A DNA stretch of 43,809 bases from Cladosporium sp. IMV 00045 (taxonomy: Eukaryota > Ascomycota > Dothideomycetes > Cladosporiales > Cladosporiaceae). Below the pieces are notes generated by a model. The model was not told where the DNA came from, did no database searches, and saw nothing but the letters and a program-made list of their open reading frames with translations. The DNA is taken from assembly GCA_001931905.2 (NCBI GenBank), contig MSJI02000464.1, positions 1 to 43,809 of the forward strand. Reading direction: 5' to 3'. This document shows, piece by piece, positions 31,742-41,347 of this stretch. Within the stretch, counting starts at the first letter, position 1. Each line of letters opens with the position of its first letter. A program made the translations under genes and the position numbers.

Positions 31742-34046
31742 ATGGCGCCCTCAACGCCAAAATACGAAAGCGTCCCTCGCACGGACACGGATCTGGACCT
31801 CCCGGCGAGCGTTTCTGGTTCCGACGACGACGACAACAGCGGCAGCGATGACGACGCAGAGTACACGGGCAGAGCGAAGAGGCGATCGCTGGTGGATGAC
31901 GAGAGGAGCCGGTTCGATCGCGAGACTTTAGGCGGGCAGGAGGAAGTCGAGAGGTTGCTTACTGTGGGAGCCGAGAAGAGGAGGAATAAGAGGGCAAAGA
32001 GGGGGGAGTTGGGACGGTTGGAGCAGGGTGGGAAGAGTGAGACTTCTAGTATTAGTGGTGGTGATGAGAGTCCTGTGAGGGCTGGGGAGGTGGCTCCTAA
32101 GGTAGGTTTTTTTTTGGGAGGTGAGAAGGCACACAAGAGGATGGGTTTGTTGACGCTCGATTTTGCAACAGACACGAGCGAAGAAGTACGGTAAATTCGC
32201 CCTGATATATGCGGTCATAGGAGCGGCGTTCCTCGCTCTTCTTTACGGAGCGTACAATGCCACGGGTTACCGCCGCCGCACCAGCAGCAGCTCCACCAGC
32301 TACACGCCAAAGACGCTCAGTAACGGCACCTCGCTCTTCGCGCCGACGACTCTGCTCATTTCCCTCGATGGGTTCAGGGCCGACTTTCTCCACCGCGATC
32401 TCACGCCTACCCTCTCGGCTTTTATCCGCGCGGGCGTTTCGCCAAAGTACATGCTGCCTTCATTCCCCTCGGTGACTTTCCCCAACCACTTCACGTTGAT
32501 CACGGGCCTGTACCCGGAGAGCCATGGCGTCGTCGGCAACACGTTCTGGGACCCTGCGCTGGAGAAGGAGTTTTACTACACCGACCCGGCGCGGTCGATG
32601 AAGCCCGAGTGGTGGACCGCGGAGCCGATTTGGGAATTGGCGGAGAGGGAGGGCGTGAGGAGTGGTGTGCACATGTGGCCGGGCAGTGAGGCGCATATTG
32701 GCGAGATCGAACCGACTTATGTTGATAAGTACAACGCTCAGGAGGATCTTGGGAAGAAGGTCGATCGCATTTTCTCCTGGTTGGACTTGCCTGGTGAAGA
32801 GGACGAAGACGCACTGGAAGACTCGCCCAGGCCGCAGTTCATGGCCATGTACGTTCCCAACGTCGATGCCGACGGCCACAAGTACGGGCCGAACAGCACG
32901 CAGATCCGCGGCACCATCGCCGAAGTCGACGGCATGCTCGCGAAGCTGTTCGACGGCATCGAGGCGCGCAACCTCTCCGACATCGTCAACATCGTCGTCG
33001 TCTCCGACCACGGCATGGCCACCACCGACACCTCCCGCCTGCTCCAGCTGGAAGACCTGATCGACCCCTCGCTCATCGAACACACCGACGGCTGGCCCCT
33101 GTACGGCCTCCGACCCTACGACTCCAGCGAGGAGCACCTCCAAAAACTCTACACCGACCTGCACACCAAATCCCAATCCCCCGAATACCTCGGCAAATTC
33201 TCCGTCCACCTGCGCGACCACAACATGCCGGCCCGCTACCACTTCAGCAGCAACCCGCGCATTGCGCCCCTCTGGCTCATCCCCACCACCGGCTGGGCGA
33301 TCGTGACCAAATCCGACTTCGACATCCCCGCCGCCCTGGCGGCGAACAAACCCTACAGCCCCGCAGGCTTGCACGGCTACGACCACGAAAACCCACTGAT
33401 GCGCGCGATTTTCGTCGCACGAGGCCCGGCTTTCCCACACGAACCCGGCAGCGAGGTGGAGGTCTTCCAGAACACCGCCGTCTACGGGATTGTGTGCGAC
33501 TCGTTGGGTTTGCCGCCCGCGCCGAATAACGGCTCGCTCCGATTGCCGCTGCAGACTGTGGGGGTGCATGATGTCGCGGGACCAGGCGAGGTGCCGCAGG
33601 ATCCAATGCCGAGTGGGGGGACGGTGCCGGCGATTATGCCTGTGCCGGAGTTTTCGAGCTTGCCGTCGGCGGAAGGGAAGGGGTCGTGGACGACGGATGC
33701 GAGCGGGTCGCTTATTTCTGTCGCGCCAGATGGGGATGGCGAGAGGAAGAGGGGAAGAAGAAGGGGACGTGGACGACGGATTCGACGGGCGCGTTGGTTA
33801 GTGTGGTGCCTGGCGGTGGTGATGGCGGTGATGGTGGGGAGGGGGAAAGTGGTGAAGGTGAAGGACGGCGCCACGGAAAGACCAGAAGTGCAAGACGGCG
33901 GAGAGGAGAGCGTCAAACTCAAGGAGGGGTGGATGGCTTGGTTCGAAAGCAAATTTGGGGAGGTGAAGGGTTGGGCGGAGGCGGTGTTCCATCATCATCA
34001 TAAGGGGGACGAGGGGGAGAAGAAGGAAGGGGTGGTGGTTGAGTGA
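31742..34046 (+). CDS. Membrane nucleotide pyrophosphatase/phosphodiesterase (NPP family)
   Basis: Two exons, 31742-32101 and 32172-34046, with a 70-nt intron (GTAGGT donor, CAACAG acceptor), encode about 744 residues. The N-terminal 120 residues are acidic then basic and cytosolic. One transmembrane helix at about 129-148 makes a type II membrane protein with the enzyme in the lumen or outside. Type I phosphodiesterase motifs are present: metal-binding Asp186 in LLISLDGFRADF, nucleophile Thr222 in SVTFPNHFTLITGLYPESHG, NVDADGHKYGP, VVVSDHGM and GLHGYDHE. The family hydrolyses nucleotide polyphosphates and phosphodiesters, and the yeast Npp1/Npp2 proteins help scavenge phosphate. The tail has two WTTD-type repeats in different frames (see the repeat entry), so the reading of about residues 665-705 is doubtful. 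It ends in an amphipathic helix and a His/acidic stretch. Confidence 0.9.
33678..33815 (+). repeat. Direct repeat in NPP tail, copies in different frames
   Basis: Copy 1 from 33678 encodes KGSWTTDASGSLISV in the main frame. Copy 2 from 33761 encodes KGTWTTDSTGALVSV, but only in another frame. The offset is 83 nt, one short of 84. The main frame is resumed downstream, so two opposite slips, or three losses in total, lie within about 110 G-rich nt. Confidence 0.75.
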
Positions 34047-34538
34047 TGGATGGGCATTGTTTTATTTCATGCCCTCTCTATTTTTCTTAGCTTTTCCCTG
34101 AGATTCGCTTGGAACCTATCATGATGCTGGGGAATAGGTTTTTTGGGGCTCTGGAGTTATTCTTTTCGGTTTATTACATGTCATTGTAGATGGCGTTCAT
34201 TGATACCCTTCTATGAAATCCGACCTGACCTCGCTCTGACGAGTGGTCTTATGACACGCTATAAGATCTCCTGGCGGCTACTTGAATTTGCTCCTGCTCC
34301 TTTTCAATATCCCATCCGTTCAATGCCTTCCTGGCAGCCTTGCATTGTCTTGCAACATTGACAGAAATGCGTCGTTACTTTTCTTCTTCTTGATTTATGC
34401 TAGACCCGCTCCTAAGATTTGAGCTATTACTTCGTGAGTCGACGGCGTTGGTATCATTTCTTCTGTCGAGCAAGGGTTGACGAGCCCAAGCGTGTATCAA
34501 CGCACTGGTTGGGTGGGAGCCCCTTTACTTGTAATCAG
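34047..34538. other. Intergenic between NPP and 5S rRNA
   Basis: About 490 nt, T-rich, consistent with a 3' UTR and spacer. No gene is supported. Confidence 0.45.
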
Positions 34539-34550
34539 TATAGATATAAG
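34539..34550 (+). promoter_or_regulatory. TATA element upstream of the 5S gene
   Basis: TATAGATATAAG begins 30 nt before the 5S start. Filamentous ascomycete 5S genes (Neurospora is the classic case) need a TATA element near -29, so position and sequence both fit. Confidence 0.6.
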
Positions 34551-34568
34551 TTCCCACATGAAATATTC

Positions 34569-34687
34569 ACATACGACCATAGGTCAGTGAAAACTGGGCA
34601 TCCCGTCCGCTCTGCCATACATAAGCACTGAACCGGGCGACTAGTACTAGAGTGGGTGACCATCTGGGAATCCCGCCTGTTGTATGT
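34569..34687 (+). rRNA. 5S ribosomal RNA
   Basis: 119 nt, transcribed by Pol III, part of the large ribosomal subunit. The 5' ACATACGAC pairs with the 3' GTTGTATGT. The CATCCCGTCCGCTCT segment of loop B/helix III and the GGGTGACC and GGGAATCCC segments are those of fungal 5S. Helix II pairs CAGTG (34585-34589) with CACTG (34626-34630) and GGT with ACC around one bulged base. The internal region near 34640-34650 (CTAGTACTAG) differs from the common TTAGTAGTTGG form, so this is one of the variant copies usual in fungi with dispersed 5S genes. The intact stems argue for a working gene rather than a relic. Confidence 0.9.
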
Positions 34688-34691
34688 TTTT
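34687..34691 (+). terminator. Pol III terminator of the 5S gene
   Basis: A run of five Ts starting at the last 5S nucleotide. Confidence 0.75.
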
Positions 34692-36067
34692 GCCTTTTTG
34701 GTACTCGCGAGCTTTTCTAGCGCAGCCTAATGGTCGTTTACACTGCAGATGGTCCATCGAAGAACCAGAGATGCTTCTGTTGTCAGGGCGTATCACAGGA
34801 CCCATAGATGCGTGTGAGATCACTGGCATCCTTCAGGTATCATTCAATTCCTGGTTTGATTAAATGTTATCGAACGTCATGTCGATCGGAAGTCGGTCTC
34901 AAGCGTTCGTGCGCGTATGAAGTCCAGTGCATTTCGGAGGAGTGATTTTTGGGGATGGCATTGTGAGGAGCGGATAAGGCTGTCTTCTGTCAATGGCATC
35001 AGTATCACAAGCTCCTGGTCTACATGCATGTCATGTATTTTCCTCGAGAGAGTTGATCGACGAGATAGAAGTCGCAGAATCCACAAGCAAGGCTAGCCCT
35101 GCATACATGTATTTCTGGAAGAACGGTGGAATTAGGGCTTCTGTGGTTGGCCGCAATGGGGTTTGGATGTCACGCGATTCCTGAGCGATGGCTGATCAAC
35201 AAATATCGGCGAACGGAGGATGAAATCGCCAGATAGACCAGCTTCTCACGCCATAGGTGGCCAGAGTCGAACTCACGTGGAAGTGCATCAGGTGGCACGA
35301 CTCTCAAGTGCTGACGGAAGTCTATCCTTGCTCTCGGCCGCAACGGCATGCCAAGAGCTCGCATCGAAAGTCTGAAGAGAACAGTGCTAACTCAGCCCTG
35401 TTGCGCGACGATTTGCGACAGTGACGACAACGTGCGACGGCATGGGGAAATGCCAACCCTTTAGGACAGGGATCGCAGCTGGAGAATGACAAGTAATCGC
35501 ATCGGCTAACGGCTCTTTGTTTTTTTCTAGTTCCACGTATTCGTCAAGGAACAGCTTGCGCGGCGGTGCAAAGCAAGAGAACGAAATGAATCTGCCTGCC
35601 AGCTGCTGCGGTTTGGAAGGATTCCGAATGCGAGGGATTGATTGGCGGCATCGCTTTCTTGAACGACGCCGCCAGGAACGGACTTTACGGACGGCTTGCC
35701 GCGCCGGTGAGGAAGTGGAGTGCCTGAGGACTTGAATCGTGATGATGACAGTGTTACTGTGAGAAGGTGAGGAAGATTGCTTTGTGAGAAGTATCAGTCA
35801 AGGAGGTAATGAAAGTGTCAAGCATTACTAATTTTTCCCATCTAGAATGAAAGAGGTATTACTGTGATAAAAAGGCAGAAGACAGCAGAGCGTGTCTGAG
35901 TATATCTACATACGCTCCAACGAGTCGGGGCAGGCATCCTCCGCTCTACTGTACACCGGTCGCTCGACGCTAGGGAGAAGCGGGCCTAGCGCGAGTACGG
36001 CGTAGGCAGCAGCGTTGCGAAACGTCCACCGTGCCTGGGCTACGCCTCACTCATCAATAACCACATG
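34692..36067. other. Gene-free region downstream of 5S
   Basis: About 1.4 kb with no supported coding or RNA gene on either strand. Short frames have no recognisable features. Confidence 0.4.
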
Positions 36068-36451
36068 ACGCCGCCCTCTCTCTGCCTGTCTGTCTGTCAC
36101 TCACTCATTCGACTCATCGCCTTCTCCCTCTTCCGCCTCAGGACACCGAACTCTCTTCCTCTCGCATCTCTGGCATCCACCGTCACTACTACTACCACTG
36201 CTACTGCTCCCCCTTCGACGTTCAACCCGCTCTCTGGATCTGATTCCCGGCGTTTCGACCTGCTAAGAGTGGCGACTTCACCTGGCTATCTGGATCACTT
36301 GCTATCGCCAGCACTGCTTCAAGTGCTGGTCTGCAACTGACCGAGGCCGCCCTGCCATTTCCAGTTACCTGCCCTCCTGCAGCAGCGTGACTCACCACCC
36401 CTCCCGGCACTGATTCGCCAATCCATCTCTCCCTCCCGTCACCTCACGACA
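36068..36451 (+). promoter_or_regulatory. ATG-free pyrimidine-rich leader of the C2H2 gene
   Basis: 384 nt between the ATG at 36065 and the start at 36452 hold no plus-strand ATG. CT-rich patches (for example 36070-36140 and 36425-36445) are typical of fungal core promoters and leaders. Confidence 0.45.
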
Positions 36452-38941
36452 ATGGCCTCCTCCAACCTCCACCCCCGTCGCCGGCCCGCGAGTCCCAGCA
36501 TGACTCCCTCTCTGCTAGACTCTTTCCAGAACATGTCCATCCGCAAAGGGGACACGTTCCACATCCCGCACAAGAACGACCAAGACTTGTGGGACCCCTT
36601 GGCCGCCAAATCGAAGACTACTTCCTCTACTCCCTCCATGCCTGCACGCTCTACCACTTGTCCGCAATCTCTCGAGGACCTGCTCATCGGATCTGGTGAG
36701 CGCCGCGCTGCAGATCTCCTTCAACGAGTGGACCAAGCCATCGCGACCCAATCAAAGCTTGCGCTGGGCCACGTCTTGAGCGAACCGGAAGTCCTCCCCG
36801 TTCCGACCTTGGACGACAATAGCACAGTCACCAGAACCCGGAGCCAGCACTCCAGCCGTAGCCATTCCTCTGACAGCGGCATTGGCTCAAGTGTGGCTTC
36901 CGAATCCGGCAAGGGTGCCACCACTGGTGAGGCCTCCCTGCATCTCAGCTATAAGTTCCTCGCTAACCCGCCCTCAGACTCTTCCAACCTTTCTTCCACT
37001 CCCAAGCAGTCCATGTCGACCATTTCAGCCGTGACCGAAGAGCGCGGCCTCAGTGAATATGCGAAGGAGCAAATTCACCTCCACATCATCCAGCCGATCC
37101 TACGTGAACCCTCACTGAAGGAGTTTCACCAACTAGTCAAAGACGTTCCTCACCGTATTGGCAGCAAGGAAATCAAGAACCTCCGCGATCTCGAGAAGAT
37201 CCTCATCTTTTGTGCACCGGTAAGTCCTCGCAACGACACCACGTCGGATTGCACGTTTACTTATGGGTTTTCTGGCGTAAAGGATTATTCGCGCACTCCG
37301 AGAAAGTACCTGCACTTCTGCGAACGAACGATTCGAGTCCTACACACGACAGTCACCACTCTCCACGAGAGCGACCAGCGCGCACCGACCGATCGCCCGT
37401 ACACGCAAGGCTACTTTTTCGACTTGGTTGAGCAGGTGTGTTTTGGCTGTACTAATGCGGCACTCAGCATCGCCGTTATTGACATTATCGAACAGATCCG
37501 TAGATACGCCACAATCCTGGCTGCGACCAGGCAAAGGCAACTGAAGGGCGAGAAGGCCGACGAGATGGATTACTCTCCGTACATGACCCCACTCATGGAG
37601 TCTCATTGTTCGCTCGCTGACATCATCATCAGGGAAGAGACTGTCTCAATCCAGGGTGGTCTGGCTCACAACGGCAAGCCAGCTGAGCTTGTCCGCCACA
37701 AAGACGGCAAGATGATCTCACTCGCAACAGGGCGCACCCTCACAGCGGAGGAAGTGGCGCCCGCCTCCATGAAGCGTCCGATGTCCGACGCTGGGTTGGA
37801 AGATGCAGACGATGATGTGCTGCGCTCGATGGCCAGGCGCAAGAAGAACGCGAAGCCGGAAATTCACGAATGCCCTCAGTGTGACAAGGAGTTCAAGCGC
37901 CCTTGCGACCTGACAAAGCACATCAAAACGCACGACAGGCCGTACAAGTGCCCTATCGACAAGTGCAAGTACCATGAATATGGCTGGCCAACGGAGAAAG
38001 AGTGTGAACGCCACGTCAACGACAAACACTCATCGGCGCCTTCGCTCTATCACTGCTTGTACAAGCCTTGCCCTTACACCTCGAAGCGTGAGAGCAACTG
38101 CAAGCAGCACATGGAGAAGGCTCACGGCTGGGACTACGTGCGTTCCAAGAATAACGGCAAAGGCAAGGCCTCTGAAGTGGCTCGCTTGCCCAAGGGATCT
38201 GTGCCCGCGTCTCCCGCTTCCATGATGTCGCCTTTTACACCAATCGCGCCATCTCCATCCTCAGCAGCACAATCTTGGATGAGTGGATCTCGCCACAGCT
38301 CCATGGCACCACCACCCCTTCCAAGCAACTATGGCACTCCAGCCTTTGTGCAACCCTCGCCCGATTTCACCGGTCACTTCAATATGAACTTTGACTTCAA
38401 TAACATCGACGCGTTCCCTTTGACTCCAGCGCTCAGCGATGATCGACGTTCGTCCAGCACCTCTGATTCTGGCATGATGTTTGACAACAACGCATTCGAT
38501 AACATCTCGCCGAATGACTTCTCATTTGACACGAACTTCAACTTCAACGACTTCAATCTCCACCCATCCGCAACTCCTGAATCTGCTGTGGAGTCCACCA
38601 CCAGCCACTTCCACGGACATCCGCCTACCAACAATGGCGTCTTGGTTCCCGAGCAGCAGGTTTCTCCTGGCGCTCAAGTCGCTGACCCAACCTTCACGCC
38701 CGACCTTTACGACAACATGAACGTCGACGACGCTTTTGGCAACGACATGCCAGGCCAAGACTTCACCCTCTTCGGCGCACAGCCGCCAACGACTTCCGCT
38801 GGTGAGATGTTCCCTTCGCTTGCTGAGGGCAGCAGCTGGGGCAACTTTGGTGGCCAGTTCGACTCCAAGCAACAGACCGTGCGCATGCCCACTGAGAGCA
38901 GCGTGCTGCACGAGCTGTTCCCCGAACTCAACAACCACTAA
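36452..38941 (+). CDS. C2H2 zinc-finger transcription factor
   Basis: The frame is open for 829 codons, but two introns are likely. 37220-37282 (63 nt) has a strong GTAAGT donor and an AAAG acceptor. 37436-37495 (60 nt) has a GTGTGT donor, a TACTAAT branch at 37450-37456 and a CAG acceptor. Both are multiples of three and lack stops. Removal joins LIFCAP to DYSRTPRKYLHFCE and DLVEQ to IRRYATILAATR, giving continuous helices and about 788 residues. Three zinc fingers lie at about 430-525 of the spliced form: a classical HECPQCDKEFKRPCDLTKH finger, then a longer CPIDKCKYHEYGWPTEKECERH and a CLYKPCPYTSKRESNCKQH unit. The last 260 residues are Ser/Pro/Asn/Phe-rich and end in LHELFPELNNH, resembling an activation domain. 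It is a nuclear DNA-binding regulator. The specific orthologue is not recognised. Confidence 0.9.
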   Translation: MASSNLHPRRRPASPSMTPSLLDSFQNMSIRKGDTFHIPHKNDQDLWDPLAAKSKTTSSTPSMPARSTTCPQSLEDLLIGSGERRAADLLQRVDQAIATQSKLALGHVLSEPEVLPVPTLDDNSTVTRTRSQHSSRSHSSDSGIGSSVASESGKGATTGEASLHLSYKFLANPPSDSSNLSSTPKQSMSTISAVTEERGLSEYAKEQIHLHIIQPILREPSLKEFHQLVKDVPHRIGSKEIKNLRDLEKILIFCAPVSPRNDTTSDCTFTYGFSGVKDYSRTPRKYLHFCERTIRVLHTTVTTLHESDQRAPTDRPYTQGYFFDLVEQVCFGCTNAALSIAVIDIIEQIRRYATILAATRQRQLKGEKADEMDYSPYMTPLMESHCSLADIIIREETVSIQGGLAHNGKPAELVRHKDGKMISLATGRTLTAEEVAPASMKRPMSDAGLEDADDDVLRSMARRKKNAKPEIHECPQCDKEFKRPCDLTKHIKTHDRPYKCPIDKCKYHEYGWPTEKECERHVNDKHSSAPSLYHCLYKPCPYTSKRESNCKQHMEKAHGWDYVRSKNNGKGKASEVARLPKGSVPASPASMMSPFTPIAPSPSSAAQSWMSGSRHSSMAPPPLPSNYGTPAFVQPSPDFTGHFNMNFDFNNIDAFPLTPALSDDRRSSSTSDSGMMFDNNAFDNISPNDFSFDTNFNFNDFNLHPSATPESAVESTTSHFHGHPPTNNGVLVPEQQVSPGAQVADPTFTPDLYDNMNVDDAFGNDMPGQDFTLFGAQPPTTSAGEMFPSLAEGSSWGNFGGQFDSKQQTVRMPTESSVLHELFPELNNH

Positions 38942-40103
38942 ACCTTCAAGGCAACAAAACGAAGTGCGCTCGATGATGGACGTCGATGCGAAACTCTACA
39001 AACATCATGACTTTTTTTATTCGATTTGACAACACCGGCGTTCTGAGCGATTTCGCATCTTTGCATGCATGACTTTACGACAAACATTTTCGGCCACGAT
39101 GGCCTAGGAGGATAACAAGACAGAGAAGAGAGGAGAAGAAAAGGGGAAGGAAAGGAAAGGGAAGGAATACTCCAATCAGAGAGTCAAACAAATTGCTCCA
39201 AAGGAAGGAAGAAAAGGGCAAACAATACGCGCTTCACCTGTCTCGGAGCAAAGGAAAAGGCTCAATTTTCATTTCGGCGCATTCACGGCTCCAGATTGTA
39301 TCAGGAAGAAAAAATGGAGGAAAGCCGCACCGAGGGAAGTAAGAAACCTTCCACTCGCGTGCGCGCGCATCGTTGTATAATTATCAGGAATGTTAGGATT
39401 GCAGCTCCAGGTTTGAGGATTTTTAGGCTTTTTCTCGTTTTTGAAGCTTCTTTTCTCTGCTCAAAGCAACGCGAACCAAGCAGATGCGAGATAATGGAAA
39501 TAGAAAGGAAAGGATATTTTCTCTCTTGCGCAAAACTACTTTTATCTACTTGTGCCCGTGCCAGCTCAAGCTTTCGAAGATTGTTAGTTACATCAGCGGT
39601 ATTGGATGTTCTTCATTCGGTGTACCGCTTCACATAAAAACGTCTCAGTAACCTCCCTCCCTCCCTCGTCCTTCCCCTCTCAATTCTTCGCACCAGTGGG
39701 AATGCGCGAGTTGGTAGCTCTAATGTTCGAGGTCATAATCAAGCATATCAACGAATCGACTCGAGTGCAGATGTACTGATGCTCCCCTTCCTCTCTATAC
39801 ATGGTCAGGGCGACTCGATGTCCCCCCTCTCCTCCCCTCCCTCTAAGACTCGTCCGCTTTCTCCTATTCTTTCACTTCTTACATTGCTACCGCGACAGCA
39901 AAAGCAGAAGTGGATGAAATATACGATCGATCATCTATAGCCACCAAAGGCACATCGTCGTGCCGCGCAATACACACTGACAAACATTTGCCCAATTCTC
40001 TCGGGATAGACTTCCATACTGCCATCGCGAAAAGTTCACCTCACACCTCAAACCAACCATCAACATCCAACACCGCCACCTCACCAGTCCGCTTCTCGAA
40101 ACC
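38942..40103. other. Intergenic: 3' UTR of C2H2 gene and leader of next gene
   Basis: 1.16 kb without a supported gene. It moves from purine-rich (39.1-39.25 kb, likely 3' UTR) to pyrimidine-rich (39.65-39.9 kb, likely promoter). A short uORF opens at 39915. Confidence 0.45.
39122..39167 (+). repeat. 46-nt uninterrupted purine tract
   Basis: Only A and G from 39122 to 39167, with internal mirror symmetry such as GGAAAGGAAAGG. It lies about 180 nt past the C2H2 stop codon. Such tracts can form triplex DNA, which is only a possibility here. Confidence 0.8.
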
Positions 40104-41252
40104 ATGGACGCAGACCACCTCCTCGCCGCCGCCTCCGCCGGCTACGGCTATGGCTACGTCGACTTCCAGCCCCTGCAATGGGAGGACTATCCACACAACA
40201 GCAACAACCGCAGCTACAGCAGCAGCGTCGTCGGCGTGCGAGAACTTTCGCCCGAACGCGAGGTTGACGATGACGAGGCGGAAGGGCTGGGCTCGAGGCA
40301 GTCGAGTGCGAGGGCGAGGGTCGCTTTCCACGGTGTCGACGGTGTGCGTGATGGCGTTGGCGCTGTTGCTGGTCGGCGGGTGTCGGCTCGAGTGCCGGGA
40401 GCTGATGCGGGCGGGAAGAGGCGGTGGTCGGCGCGTCTGAGCGAGACTATTTTTGATTTTGGCAGGTTGGTTAAGGAGAGGGCCGGGAGTTGGGTCGGGA
40501 GGAGGGATTCGGTGCAGGTGCAGGCGCAGGCGCGAAGCGAGGAGGTTCTGGCAGGCAGTGGCGAGAGGAGCAGAGACGGTGGTGATGAGTTGAGCTTTGG
40601 CGAGGTGCCGCGGGAAGTGGAGAGGAGGCGCAGAGCATCTGCTGGGGCGAGGATGGGGAGGGAGCCTCATAGGATTGAGTACGTCTATCCCGTGCAGAGT
40701 TTCAATGCGGGAGAGGGCTCGTCTGCGGCTTTGGAGGGGCGAATGGCTTCCTGGCCTCTTGAAGTCGCAAGTTACAGGAATCAGCAGCATCGACGTGAGG
40801 AGAGGGAGGCACTGGCCATGCTCGAACGCGAGGTGCGCATTGCAGAGCGACAGGGCGCTTTCAGCTCGGGCAAACGGGCGAAGTTGTTCAGGAAAGCATG
40901 GGCTAATCGCACCACTGATGCTGCAAAAGAACGCGCTTCTGAGAAGTACAGAGAGGAATTGGCTTTGAGGAAAAAGAGGGGTGATGACGACTTTCGTCGC
41001 TGGTCCATTGAGAAAGACATGACTCCTTTGGAGAGGGCGCGAAGTCGTGTTGAGAATTGGATTCGGAGTGTCAGTGACTTAAGACAGGGCTCGAGAGATG
41101 ACTCCGGAGGAGTTAGTGGGCTTGAGGATGGTGCCGAGAGCTCGCATGAGCCAGTGGCGAATGATGGCAGTGACGATAAGTGGCGGCAGGAGAATGTCGA
41201 GGCGGCAAGGTATGCTGGTTGGGCCTTGCAGCGGGCTCCTTCCGCTCCATAG
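40104..41252 (+). CDS. Hypothetical charged protein, orphan
   Basis: A single exon encodes 382 residues. I recognise no family. The N-terminus is Tyr/Gly-rich (a GYGYGYVDF stretch), residues 60-220 are Arg/Ser/Gly-rich and probably disordered, and residues of about 225-330 are strongly charged and helical (HRREEREALAMLEREVRIAE, then KLFRKAWANRTTDAAKERAS). There is no signal peptide or membrane segment. The frame is supported by its length, by the good ATG context (AAACCATGG) and by the change from C-rich to G-rich codons seen in neighbouring real genes. An antisense frame of 249 codons overlaps at 40041-40790 but reads as low-complexity His/Pro. The helical part is the best candidate for a conserved domain. 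The gene is convergent with the UBE3D-like gene, 95 nt between stop codons. Confidence 0.6.
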   Translation: MDADHLLAAASAGYGYGYVDFQPLQWEDYPHNSNNRSYSSSVVGVRELSPEREVDDDEAEGLGSRQSSARARVAFHGVDGVRDGVGAVAGRRVSARVPGADAGGKRRWSARLSETIFDFGRLVKERAGSWVGRRDSVQVQAQARSEEVLAGSGERSRDGGDELSFGEVPREVERRRRASAGARMGREPHRIEYVYPVQSFNAGEGSSAALEGRMASWPLEVASYRNQQHRREEREALAMLEREVRIAERQGAFSSGKRAKLFRKAWANRTTDAAKERASEKYREELALRKKRGDDDFRRWSIEKDMTPLERARSRVENWIRSVSDLRQGSRDDSGGVSGLEDGAESSHEPVANDGSDDKWRQENVEAARYAGWALQRAPSAP

Positions 41253-41347
41253 ACGGTTGATCATGTCTAACATCGAAACAGCTTCAGCGACCAATCGAAT
41301 GAGCGCTCGGATTAACAAGAGGCTCGTATCGCGATTTCTCGACGGTG

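Noticed and set aside
32460..33569. 369-codon minus-strand open frame opposite the NPP gene
   Set aside because: The sense strand has all catalytic motifs of the NPP family. The antisense product is a composition shadow.
40041..40790. 249-codon minus-strand open frame overlapping the orphan gene
   Set aside because: Low-complexity Pro/His/Arg/Val product with no motif. The sense frame has the better start context and a structured helical region.
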